Shown here one piece after another: positions 48,012 to 55,982 of a stretch of 64,000 bases of DNA. Under the pieces are notes generated by a model that ran no database searches, was not told where the DNA came from, and saw nothing but the letters and a program-made list of their open reading frames with translations. A program made the position numbers and the translations under genes. Each line of letters begins with the position of its first letter. Position 1 is the stretch's first letter. Source of the stretch: Streptomyces litmocidini (GTDB taxonomy: Bacteria > Actinomycetota > Actinomycetes > Streptomycetales > Streptomycetaceae); assembly GCF_014649755.1 (NCBI RefSeq), contig NZ_BMTQ01000008.1, positions 291,332 to 355,331 of the forward strand, given 5' to 3'.

Positions 48012-48548
48012 ATGTCTGACATGACTGAGACCACGCCCGGCTGGCTGACCACCGACGAACTGGACACCGCCAGGGCCCGGATGCCGATCCTCTACGTCGA
48101 GGCCGTCCCCGTCCGCGTGGACGACAGCGGTGAGGTCACCAGCATCGGTCTGCTCCTGCGGATCGGCGCGGAGGGAACGATCAGCCGCACCCTGGTGTCC
48201 GGCCGCGTCATGCACCACGAGCGGGTCCGGGACGCACTGCTGCGCCACCTGGAGAAGGACCTCGGACCCGTGGCCCTGCCCCGCGTCCCGGCCTCCTTGC
48301 AGCCCTTCACGGTCGCGGAGTACTTCCCCACGGCCGGCGTCACGCCCTACCACGACCCGCGCCAGCACGCCGTCTCCCTCGCCTACATCGTCCCGGTGGC
48401 CGGCGACTGCCGCCCCCGGCAGGACGCCCTCGACCTGGTCTGGTTCAGCCCCCAGGAAGCCGCCTCCGCGGCCGTGCAGAACGAGATGCCCGGCGGTCAG
48501 GGGACGCTCCTGAGGCAGGCCCTCGCACACGTCGGACACACGTACTGA
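48012..48548 (+). CDS. NUDIX-like protein (DUF4916)
   Basis: 178-residue protein. The N-terminus PGWLTTDELDTARARMPILYVEAVPV and internal blocks RVMHHERVRDALLRHLEKDLGP and PFTVAEYFPTAGVTPYHDPRQHAVSLAYIVPV match the DUF4916 group, which has a NUDIX fold. The usual NUDIX box G-x5-E-x7-R-E-U-x-E-E-x-G-U is degenerate: the RVMHHERVRDALLRHLEKDL helix lacks the metal-binding Glu pair. Catalysis on nucleotides is therefore uncertain. The ATG at 48012 is at the start of similarity. Confidence 0.75.
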   Translation: MSDMTETTPGWLTTDELDTARARMPILYVEAVPVRVDDSGEVTSIGLLLRIGAEGTISRTLVSGRVMHHERVRDALLRHLEKDLGPVALPRVPASLQPFTVAEYFPTAGVTPYHDPRQHAVSLAYIVPVAGDCRPRQDALDLVWFSPQEAASAAVQNEMPGGQGTLLRQALAHVGHTY

Positions 48549-48592
48549 ACTCCCTTCCCCGCGGAGCCGCCCGCCCGGCCGCCCGGCCGCAG

Positions 48593-48623
48593 TTGACCTT
48601 GACACGGTGACAAGGCCTTCACT
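48593..48623 (+). promoter_or_regulatory. MerR-type promoter with 19-bp spacer
   Basis: TTGACC (48593-48598) and TTCACT (48618-48623) are separated by exactly 19 bases, and the spacer is filled by the near-perfect dyad CCTTGACACGGTGACAAGG (48597-48615). This is the hallmark of promoters activated by MerR-family proteins through DNA untwisting. It lies 22 bases before the HEAT gene, and a MerR regulator is encoded next in the operon, so autoregulation is likely. Confidence 0.65.
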
Positions 48624-48644
48624 GCGGCCCAGGAGGTGGTCCCG

Positions 48645-49313
48645 ATGACCATGGCGAACGACGACACGAGGACGACGCGGGCTCTGCGGGGGCTCGGGAG
48701 CGACAACCCCTCGGTCCGGCTGCGGGCCGCACTGGCGGTGGGCACGGCACCGGACCCGCGGTGCGTCGACGAGCTCGTCGGGCGGTGCGCGGTCGAGCCG
48801 GACTTCCAGGTCCGCGAGATGCTCACGTGGGCGCTCACCCGCCACCCGTCGGCGCTGACGCTCCCCCGGCTCCTCGACGCGCTCCGCTCGGAGCGGGCCC
48901 AGGCCCGCGGCCAGGCCCTGCACACCCTGTCCAAGATCGGCGACGGGCGGGCCTGGCCGGCGATCACGCGGGAGCTCCTGACCGACGCCGACGACGACGT
49001 GGCCCGGAGCGCCTGGCGGACGGCGGTCGTCCTCGTGCCCGAAGGCGAGGAGTCCGAACTGGCCGAAGTGCTGGCGACCCAGCTCGGGCGGGGCGGACGT
49101 GAGACGTGGTTGAGCCTCAGCCGGGCGCTGATCGCGCTCGGCGGGGCGATGACGCCGGTCCTGCGCACCGCGCTGTCGGATCCCCGCCCCCCTGTGCGCC
49201 GGCACGCGATCGCCACGGAGAGGCTGTCGCACGACCCGGAGGCCGGCTTCGACTTCGCGATCGAGGAGGCGAAGCGGATCGTGGCCCTCGGCGCGGCCGG
49301 GCGGGAAGAGTGA
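48645..49313 (+). CDS. HEAT-repeat protein
   Basis: 222-residue all-helical protein made of about six HEAT repeats: SDNPSVRLRAALAVGT, EPDFQVREMLTWALTRH, RSERAQARGQALHTLSKI, DADDDVARSAWRTAVVL, and so on. It has no enzyme motif and probably acts as a protein-binding scaffold. The ATG at 48645 has AGGAGG eight bases upstream, just after the MerR-type promoter. The next gene encodes a MerR regulator fused to the same type of repeats, so the two may interact. Confidence 0.82.
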   Translation: MTMANDDTRTTRALRGLGSDNPSVRLRAALAVGTAPDPRCVDELVGRCAVEPDFQVREMLTWALTRHPSALTLPRLLDALRSERAQARGQALHTLSKIGDGRAWPAITRELLTDADDDVARSAWRTAVVLVPEGEESELAEVLATQLGRGGRETWLSLSRALIALGGAMTPVLRTALSDPRPPVRRHAIATERLSHDPEAGFDFAIEEAKRIVALGAAGREE

Positions 49314-49449
49314 CGACGGACGGACCGGCCGGAAGAAGTGACGGACGGACCGGCCGGGAAGAGTCGTGGACGGACGGACCGGCCGGAAGAAGCGACGGAC
49401 GGACCGGCCGGAGGAGTGGCGGACGGACCGACGGGAGGAGGGACGGACG
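49313..49449 (+). repeat. Degenerate tandem repeat (about 25-29 bp, five copies)
   Basis: The spacer between the HEAT gene stop and the MerR start is made of five imperfect copies of a unit like GACGGACGGACCGGCCGGAA followed by GAAG or GAGG. Each copy contains a purine-rich ribosome-binding-like stretch, and the last one (GGAGGAGGG) serves the GTG at 49450. Copy-number change here would alter spacing within the operon. Confidence 0.75.
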
Positions 49450-50454
49450 GTGTTGATCGGCGAGGTGGCCCGCCGCTCCGGGGTCAGCGCCCGCATGCTC
49501 AGGCACTACGAATCGCTCGGCCTGGTACGGCCGACGGACCGTACCGGCGGCGGCTACCGGGAGTACGCCGACGAGGACATCCGGCGCATCTTCCACATCG
49601 AGAGCCTGCGGTCCCTCGGGCTGTCGCTCCGCGAGGTCGGGCGCGCGCTCGACGACCCCGGCTTCGCGCCCTCGGAGCTCGTCGAGGACCTCGTCCGGCA
49701 GACGCGCGAACGCATCGCGGCCGAGACCGAGCTGCTCACGCGGCTGCGCCGGATCGGCTCCGCGGAACCCGCCGACTGGCACGACGTCCTGCGGACCGTC
49801 GCCCTCCTCCAGGCGCTGACGTCACCGAGCCCGGAGACGCGGCAGCGCGCCGCCCTGTCCTCGGCCGACGAGGCTCCGGTGCCGGTGGAGGCGCTCGTCG
49901 AGGCGGCACTGGGCGAGACGGACCCGAGCGTGGCCGGAGCCCTCCGCTGGGCGCTGGCGCGCTCGGGCGAGAGCGCGCTGCCGCTGCTCGCGCGGGGCCT
50001 CGGGTCACCACTGGCCGAGGTGCGCGACCGTGCCGTCCGGGCCGTCGCGGAGATCCCGGGCGACGGGGCGACCGCACTGCTGCGGGAGGCCCTCGGAGAC
50101 GCAGCCCTCCCGGTCCGTGGGCACGCGGCCCTGGAGCTGGGGGTCCGGGGCGCGCCCGAGGCGGTCCCGACGCTCATCGACATGGTCGTCGGGGAGGTGA
50201 ACGACGTCGACGCGGCCGACGCGCTGAGCGCGCTGGCGAGCCGTCCCGCGCTCGCGGACCGCATCACCGGCCTGCTCGTCGACCGCCTCGCCCACGGCAC
50301 CACGGAACCGTCCGCGCGCCGACGCCTGGCCCAGGCCCTCGCGGACATCCCGGGGCCCGCGGCGTCACGCGCCCTCGCGGACCTGTCCCGCGACGGGGAC
50401 CGCGCCGTCGCGCTGACCGCCGCGTACGTCCTCGGGAGGCGCGGGGCGCTCTGA
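49450..50454 (+). CDS. MerR family regulator with C-terminal HEAT repeats
   Basis: 334 residues from GTG 49450. Residues 1-70 are a MerR winged helix (IGEVARRSGVSARMLRHYESLGLVRPT, then GGGYREYADEDIRRIFHIE), followed by the dimerisation helix (about 85-115). Residues about 120-334 are HEAT repeats (DPSVAGALRWALARSG, SPLAEVRDRAVRAVAEIP, DAALPVRGHAALELGVRG) instead of the usual small effector domain. The fusion suggests that it senses a protein partner, perhaps the HEAT protein encoded upstream, rather than a metal or drug. Confidence 0.87.
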   Translation: MLIGEVARRSGVSARMLRHYESLGLVRPTDRTGGGYREYADEDIRRIFHIESLRSLGLSLREVGRALDDPGFAPSELVEDLVRQTRERIAAETELLTRLRRIGSAEPADWHDVLRTVALLQALTSPSPETRQRAALSSADEAPVPVEALVEAALGETDPSVAGALRWALARSGESALPLLARGLGSPLAEVRDRAVRAVAEIPGDGATALLREALGDAALPVRGHAALELGVRGAPEAVPTLIDMVVGEVNDVDAADALSALASRPALADRITGLLVDRLAHGTTEPSARRRLAQALADIPGPAASRALADLSRDGDRAVALTAAYVLGRRGAL

Positions 50455-50471
50455 CGGGTCCGTCCGGGCGG

Positions 50472-50990
50472 TCACGGGCGGTCGTAGCGGCGGATGCGGT
50501 AGCGCAGGCCCGTCGTGGAGTCCCGCCAGCCGGAGTCCTCCGAGAGCCGCCAGTCGGGATCGAGGGAGGGGGCGTAGGTGTCGCCGGCGACCGTGGTGTC
50601 GACCTCCGTCACCGAGAGCGTCCTGGCGTGGGGCAGGGTGGCACGGTAGATCTCGCCACCGCCCATCACCCAGGCGAGCGCCCCGCCGGCCGGCTCCGGC
50701 GGCCCGGCCGCCAGCTCCAGCGCCGTCTCGACGGACCCGGCGCGCTCCGCGCCCTCGGCCGTCCACCGCTCGTCGCGGGTCACCACGATGTTGCGGCGGC
50801 CGACCAGGGGGCGGAAGCGCGCGGGCAGCGAGTCCCAGGTCTTGCGGCCCATGATCACGGGGCGGCCGAGGGTGGTCGCCTTGAAGTGCGCCATGTCCTC
50901 GGGGAGGCGCCACGGGATCGCGTTGTCCGCGCCGATCACGCCGTCGGTGGTCTGCGCCCAGATGAGCCCGATGTTCACACCCGTGCTCAT
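50472..50990 (-). CDS. folA: Dihydrofolate reductase
   Basis: 172 residues. Substrate and cofactor motifs are GLIWAQTTDGVIGADNAIPWRLPEDMAHFK (residues 8-37, with W-x-L-P-E-D), GRPVIMGRKTWDSLP, RRNIVVTRD, and WVMGGGEIYRATL. It reduces dihydrofolate to tetrahydrofolate, regenerating the cofactor oxidised by ThyA. Its ATG overlaps the thyA stop (ATGA), the typical thyA-folA coupling. Confidence 0.95.
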   Translation of the reverse strand: MSTGVNIGLIWAQTTDGVIGADNAIPWRLPEDMAHFKATTLGRPVIMGRKTWDSLPARFRPLVGRRNIVVTRDERWTAEGAERAGSVETALELAAGPPEPAGGALAWVMGGGEIYRATLPHARTLSVTEVDTTVAGDTYAPSLDPDWRLSEDSGWRDSTTGLRYRIRRYDRP

Positions 50991-51784
50991 ACGGCGACCG
51001 GGGCCTTGATCGCCGGGTGGTGCCGGTAGTGCAGCACCTCCACGTCGGAGTAGGCGTAGTCGAACAGCGAGTCGGCCTTGTGCAGCTTCAGCTCGGGGAA
51101 GTCGTACGGGGTGCGGGCGAGCTGCTCGGTCACCTGCTCCACGTGGTTGTCGTAGATGTGGCAGTCGCCGCCCGTCCAGATGAAGTCGCCCGGCTCCAGG
51201 CCGGTCTGCTGCGCCACCATGTGGGTGAGCAGGGCGTAGCTGGCGATGTTGAACGGGACGCCGAGGAACAGGTCCGCGCTGCGCTGGTACAGCTGGCAGG
51301 AGAGCCTGCCGTCGGCGACGTAGAACTGGAAGAAGGCGTGGCACGGGGCGAGCGCCATGCGGTCCAGTTCGGCGACGTTCCAGGCGGACACGATCATCCG
51401 GCGGGAGTCCGGGTCGCGGCGCAGGGTGTCGAGGACCTGGCTGATCTGGTCGACGTGCCGGCCGTCCGGCGTGGGCCAGGAGCGCCACTGCACGCCGTAG
51501 ACGGGGCCGAGCTCGCCCTCGTCGTCGGCCCACTCGTCCCAGATGGTGACGCCGTTCTCCCGCAGCCAGCCGACGTTGGAGTCGCCGCGGAGGAACCACA
51601 GCAGCTCGTACACGATGGACTTGAGGTGCACCTTCTTGGTGGTGACGAGCGGAAAGCCCTGCGAGAGGTCGTAGCGGAGCTGGTGTCCGAAGACGCTCCG
51701 GGTGCCTGTGCCCGTCCGGTCGGCCTTGGCCGTTCCCGAGGTGAGCACCATTTTCAACAAGTCTTCGTACTGGGTATCCGCCAC
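50987..51784 (-). CDS. thyA: Thymidylate synthase ThyA
   Basis: 265-residue folate-dependent thymidylate synthase. Catalytic Cys148 lies in MALAPCHAFFQFYV; other blocks are LRWFLRG-like LLWFLRGDSNVGWL, GPVYGVQWRSW, SCQLYQRSADLFLGVPFNIASYALL and GDCHIYDNH. It makes dTMP from dUMP, consuming methylene-tetrahydrofolate. The GTG at 51784 is at the start of similarity. Actinobacteria often rely on the flavin enzyme ThyX; whether this strain also has it cannot be seen here. Confidence 0.95.
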   Translation of the reverse strand: MADTQYEDLLKMVLTSGTAKADRTGTGTRSVFGHQLRYDLSQGFPLVTTKKVHLKSIVYELLWFLRGDSNVGWLRENGVTIWDEWADDEGELGPVYGVQWRSWPTPDGRHVDQISQVLDTLRRDPDSRRMIVSAWNVAELDRMALAPCHAFFQFYVADGRLSCQLYQRSADLFLGVPFNIASYALLTHMVAQQTGLEPGDFIWTGGDCHIYDNHVEQVTEQLARTPYDFPELKLHKADSLFDYAYSDVEVLHYRHHPAIKAPVAV

Positions 51785-52042
51785 GGTCGCCGAGTCTACC
51801 GCCGGTCGCGGAGGGGCGGTCGCCCGGGCGACGGCGACGGTCACGGTGCGGCGGGGCCCGGCGGTGACGCGGCAGGGGGCAGGGGCACGCCCCGGCGCCG
51901 GGAACGGCACCGCTGGTCCGGCACGCCCCCTCCGAACGATGATCGACCGTCCGGGCACGGGATCCGGGCCGCGCGCCGTCGGGCCGTCGCACCGAGGGCG
52001 GCACCGCGCGACAGACGCTCACGGAGGTCTTTGAATGAAGAC

Positions 52043-53617
52043 ATGAGCACCGTTAGATGGCTTGCCGCGGCAGGACTGGCGGCGGCGCTTGTCGGGGCTG
52101 CGGCGCCCGGCCCCACGCCGTCTCCCACTCCGCCCCCCTCGCCGCCTCCTGCCCAGCCCCCGCCCCGGCTCGACGACGCCGACGTGAAGCGCGCCGTCGA
52201 CCGGCTCGACGGAGTCGTCGAGGACGCCATGAAACGCACCGGCGTGCCGGGGGTCGCCGTCGGCGTCGTCCACGACGGCAAGGTGATCCATCTGAAGGGG
52301 TACGGCGTGCGGAAGGTCGGGGAGAGCTCCGCCGTCGACGCCGACACCGTGTTCCAACTGGCCTCCGTGTCGAAGCCGGTCGCCTCCACCGTCATGGCCG
52401 GGGCCCTGGGAGTCGACGGCTGGGCCGAGCCGGTCGCCCCGAACCTGCCGGACTTCAAGCTCAGGGACCCGTGGGTCACTTCCCACGTGACGTCCGCCGA
52501 CCTGTTCGCGCACCGCAGCGGTCTCCCCGACCACGCGGGCGACCTGCTCGAGGACCTCGGCTACGACCGCGCGTACATCCTGTCCCATCTGCGGTACGAG
52601 CCCCTCACCCCCTTCCGCGCGAGCTACGCGTACACCAACTTCGGCCTCACGGCCGCCGCTCAGGCGGTCGCCGAGCGGAAGGGCGTGTCCTGGGAGAAGC
52701 TCTCCGCCGACACGCTCTACAAGCCGGCCGGCATGAACTCCACCAGTTCCCGCTTCGCCGACTTCGCGAAGGCCACCGACCGGGCCTGGGGGCACGCCAA
52801 GGTCGACGGCGCCTGGAAGGCCGAGTTCGTACGGAACCCGGACGCCCAGTCCCCCGCCGGCGGGGTCAGCTCCAGTGCCCATGACATGACCACGTGGCTG
52901 AAGCTCCAACTGGGCAACGGCAAGCTCGACGGCAAGCAGATCATCGCCGCCGACGCACTGGAGCGCACCCACTGGCCCGAGTCGGTCGCGAGCCCCCCGC
53001 ACGCCCCGGCCGGCCGGACCGGTTTCTACGGCCTGGGCTGGAACGTGAGTTACGACGACGAGGGCCGGCTCAGGCTCTCGCACACGGGAGGGTTCGAACT
53101 GGGCGCGCACACCAACGTGACGATGCTGCCCGGCGAGCAGCTCGGCATCGTCGTCCTCACCAACGCCTCACCGGTCGGCGTCGCCGACGCCGTCGCCCTC
53201 GACTTCTTCGACATCGCGCAGACCGGCAAGGTCAGCCGCGACTGGATTCCCCTCGTGGACGCGGTGTACCAGCAGCAGACGGACGCGCTCCGGTCGAAGA
53301 CCGACTACGCCCACCCGCCGTCCGGCGCGGCGCCCGCGAAGGCCGCCGACACGTACGCGGGCACGTTCGGGAACCCGTACTACGGGCGTGCGAAGGTCGT
53401 CGCCGCCGCGGACGGCACCCTGACGCTCCAACTGGGGCCGAAGCCCCAGTCGTACCGGCTCACGCACTACGACGGCGACACCTTCAGCTTCCCGACGGCC
53501 GGCGAGAACGCCGTGGGCCCCACCGGAGTCACCTTCACCCCGGACGGGAAGTCCTTCACCGTCGAGTACCTGAACCACGAGGGCCTGGGCAGGTTCACGC
53601 GGACCGGCGGTTCGTGA
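52043..53617 (+). CDS. Exported serine hydrolase (class C beta-lactamase/DD-peptidase fold)
   Basis: 524 residues. A signal peptide (about 1-22, ending GAAAPG) is followed by a Pro-rich linker and a beta-lactamase-related domain: Ser108-x-x-Lys111 (SVSK), Tyr197-x-Asn199 (YTN) and HTGGF, the class C/D-aminopeptidase triad. A C-terminal beta-barrel (about 415-524) like that of AmpC-related esterases closes the protein. It may be a D-aminopeptidase, esterase or penicillin-recognising enzyme. The ATG at 52043 is chosen; a TTG at 52031, next to GGAGG, would add four residues. Confidence 0.85.
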   Translation: MSTVRWLAAAGLAAALVGAAAPGPTPSPTPPPSPPPAQPPPRLDDADVKRAVDRLDGVVEDAMKRTGVPGVAVGVVHDGKVIHLKGYGVRKVGESSAVDADTVFQLASVSKPVASTVMAGALGVDGWAEPVAPNLPDFKLRDPWVTSHVTSADLFAHRSGLPDHAGDLLEDLGYDRAYILSHLRYEPLTPFRASYAYTNFGLTAAAQAVAERKGVSWEKLSADTLYKPAGMNSTSSRFADFAKATDRAWGHAKVDGAWKAEFVRNPDAQSPAGGVSSSAHDMTTWLKLQLGNGKLDGKQIIAADALERTHWPESVASPPHAPAGRTGFYGLGWNVSYDDEGRLRLSHTGGFELGAHTNVTMLPGEQLGIVVLTNASPVGVADAVALDFFDIAQTGKVSRDWIPLVDAVYQQQTDALRSKTDYAHPPSGAAPAKAADTYAGTFGNPYYGRAKVVAAADGTLTLQLGPKPQSYRLTHYDGDTFSFPTAGENAVGPTGVTFTPDGKSFTVEYLNHEGLGRFTRTGGS

Positions 53618-53845
53618 AGCGCGCAAGGAGTACGTTGACGCACCCGTCTTCCCCTGCCTGAGGTGCGGGCGTGTCCGTGAACCACAGCGCGTCCGACGAG
53701 GACCTCCGCCGCGTGGCCTCCGGGCTCGTGGCCCGCCTCCCCGCGCCGGTCCGGGCCGTCGAGCGGCGGGGGGACCCGGACGACACCCGTCCCGAGCCCG
53801 CCGAGCCGTCCGGGGCACGGCTCGCGCTGCTGCGCCACGGGCGCG

Positions 53846-53945
53846 ATGGTCGCCGGCGTGGCGGTCCTGCCGCTCTTCGGCCGGTACGGGGCACGGGTCG
53901 CCCCGCCGCTGCTGCCGATGCGGCTGTTCCGCGACCGTGCGCTGC
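53846..53945 (+). pseudogene. Possible MFS transporter fragment
   Basis: The plus-strand peptide MVAGVAVLPLFGRYGARVAPPLLPMRLFRDRALQV resembles the stretch around helix 7-8 of DHA2-type exporters (the PLxPLRLFRDR signature), but nothing before or after it continues the family. It sits in a 700-base stretch (53618-54334) without an intact gene. Confidence 0.35.
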
Positions 53946-53948
53946 AGG

Positions 53949-54239
53949 TCATGCGGGCCGCGGCCGGCCGCGCGGGACCGTCCGGCCCGGTCCACGGCCC
54001 GCCGCCGTCTCCAGCAGCGTCCGACGTGCCGTCAGCAGGGGGCCGGAGAGTGGCGGAACCCCACGCTCCGGGTGGTGGCGTCGGTCCAGGGCGTACCGGA
54101 ACAGCGCGCCCTGCCACGGTTCGGCCGGATCCGGGGAGGCGTGCACCAGGTCGAGCACGTCGCCGAAGCGGAAGCCGTGGGCGGCGGTGTCGTACGAAGC
54201 TCCCGCGCCCACCGGGATCCGGAAAGGCGGCGGCATCAC
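53949..54239 (-). CDS. Unrecognised partial ORF
   Basis: A 96-residue minus-strand frame from GTG 54239 reads MPPPFRIPVGAGASYDTAAH, FGDVLDLVHASPDPAEPWQ, then RYALDRRHHPERGVPPLSG. Composition and codon usage look protein-like, but there is no ribosome-binding site and no family I know. It may be the end of a decayed gene. The rest of the stretch 53618-54334 shows only short scraps. Confidence 0.3.
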   Translation of the reverse strand: MMPPPFRIPVGAGASYDTAAHGFRFGDVLDLVHASPDPAEPWQGALFRYALDRRHHPERGVPPLSGPLLTARRTLLETAAGRGPGRTVPRGRPRPA

Positions 54240-54334
54240 GTGGACGCGAAGGAAGCAGCCGCGGCCGAGCGCGCCGGAGGCGCGGTCGCGGGCCGACGCA
54301 CGCCGCACGTCGGCCCGCGCACCGGCGGTTGCCG

Positions 54335-55864
54335 TCACGCCGCCGATCGCCGCGCGCCGCTCCCCGGCGGGCGGCGCAGGGCGAGGGCCAGGAGAACCGC
54401 CGCGTACCCGCTCAGGACGCCGATCCCGGCCCACCAGGGAAGCGGGAAGTAGCCGGTGGAGGGCGCGTAGTGGGCGACCACCTGCGGATACGCGACGAGC
54501 GTCTGCCGGGTGGCGAAGCCGGCGGCCGGGGTGACGCGCAGCAGCCACCGTGCCGGGCCGTCGGCGAGCAGCGGGACGGAGGTCACCACGTACGGGAGCA
54601 CGATCGTCAGGACGGCGACGGGGATCGCGGCCCGGGCGCGTCGCAACAGGGCCCCGAGAGCGAGGGCGAGGACGGCGGCGAGGGCGAGCGCGGCGGCCGT
54701 GCCGACGACGACGCGGACCCCGGTGAGGGCGGACGCCCCGACGACGGGGACGCCGTTCGCCCTCAGGATCGCCGTGCCGGCGGGCATCACGACGCCGACG
54801 GCGAGGAGGCCGGTGACGAACGTGACGGCGGCGACGACCATCGCCTTCGCCGCGAGTTCCGCGCGGGTGACCGGCGCGCCCCCGGTGGCTTCGCGACGGT
54901 ACGCGGTGGTGGCGAGCCGCACCGCGACCACGAGCACGACGAGCAGCGCGAGGGCCAGGCCGCCGAGGGTGTGCTCGGCCGGCCGGGCGCCGTCCTCGGT
55001 GCCCGACGGCCCGATGTCGCCGGACCCGGTGACGGTGATCGTGCCGTTCTCCTCCACCGCGCCGGACGCCTGGTGGTGCTTCTCCCAGTCGGTCCGGTTC
55101 GCCTCCCCGACGGTGTCGCTCCGCCAGCTCCCGGCCGGGTCCGTGCCCTTGAGGCCGACGTGGTCGAAGACGCCGCCGGCCTGGGTCCAGCGCACCTGTT
55201 CCGTGGCTCCGCCGAGGCCGACGGGCCGGAGGGTCAGATCTCCGGGAGAGGTGGCGAACAGGCCGACCCGCACGGTCTCGGGGAGGCCCGGCAGCCGTGC
55301 CGTGCCGACCTTCGTCCACCGCTCGCCGTCGGCGGACTCGTGGCCGGTGACGGTGTCGCCCGAGCGGGTCAGCCGCAGCCAGCGGGGGGAGCCGGCCGAA
55401 ACCCCGTCGGCGCTGCCCGCGATGTCGTGGCGGTAGTCGTACTGCATGCGCACGCCGTGGCCGCCGGTGGCCATCAGCGCCGCGTACGGGGATCCCGGGC
55501 GGGCGCCGTCCTTGATGATGATCCCGGCCTTCGCCCAGGGCACGAGGCCCGGGACGATCCGGTCGTGGTGCGGCGGCGGGTACGTGATCGTGCCCGCCAT
55601 GGACGTCAGCCGGACCGTGATGCCGCCGTTGCGGCCCAGGTCCCGGTGCAGGAAGGAGAACTGGTCGTGGACGGGGGAGCCGTCGGGGCCGGTCGGGGCG
55701 GCGGGGCACGGGCCGTCGCAGGACGCGCGGTCGCCGAAGGAGTGGAGCAGGCCGAGGGTGATGACGGCCAGGGCGGCGGTCACCATGGCGATCAGCCGGC
55801 CCGGGCGGCGGAAGGCGGTCCACTCCCGGCGTACCGCGTGGAGGATGTCGTCGGTCGAAGGCAT
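54335..55864 (-). CDS. ABC-2 type permease with large extracytoplasmic domain
   Basis: 509-residue membrane protein. One helix near residues 24-44 is followed by a large exported beta-rich domain (about 50-285) resembling a concanavalin/DUF1349-like fold (GVRMQYDYRHDIAGSADG, SPRWLRLTRSGDTVTGHESADGERW), then five helices in the ABC-2 membrane style (from about 300), ending with RRPPGSGARRSAA. No ATPase gene is adjacent, so its partner is elsewhere or lost. It is divergent from the sensor kinase at 55983, which may control it. A GTG at 55870 would add two residues. Confidence 0.75.
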   Translation of the reverse strand: MPSTDDILHAVRREWTAFRRPGRLIAMVTAALAVITLGLLHSFGDRASCDGPCPAAPTGPDGSPVHDQFSFLHRDLGRNGGITVRLTSMAGTITYPPPHHDRIVPGLVPWAKAGIIIKDGARPGSPYAALMATGGHGVRMQYDYRHDIAGSADGVSAGSPRWLRLTRSGDTVTGHESADGERWTKVGTARLPGLPETVRVGLFATSPGDLTLRPVGLGGATEQVRWTQAGGVFDHVGLKGTDPAGSWRSDTVGEANRTDWEKHHQASGAVEENGTITVTGSGDIGPSGTEDGARPAEHTLGGLALALLVVLVVAVRLATTAYRREATGGAPVTRAELAAKAMVVAAVTFVTGLLAVGVVMPAGTAILRANGVPVVGASALTGVRVVVGTAAALALAAVLALALGALLRRARAAIPVAVLTIVLPYVVTSVPLLADGPARWLLRVTPAAGFATRQTLVAYPQVVAHYAPSTGYFPLPWWAGIGVLSGYAAVLLALALRRPPGSGARRSAA

Positions 55865-55982
55865 GACCACGGTTCTACGGATGCCGGCATGACGTGGCCC
55901 GAACGGCGCCTGTCACCCCGCTGTTAGGTGGGGCGGGGGATGCTGGGTCCGGCCGGGGACGGACGGGAAGAGGAGCACGGGC

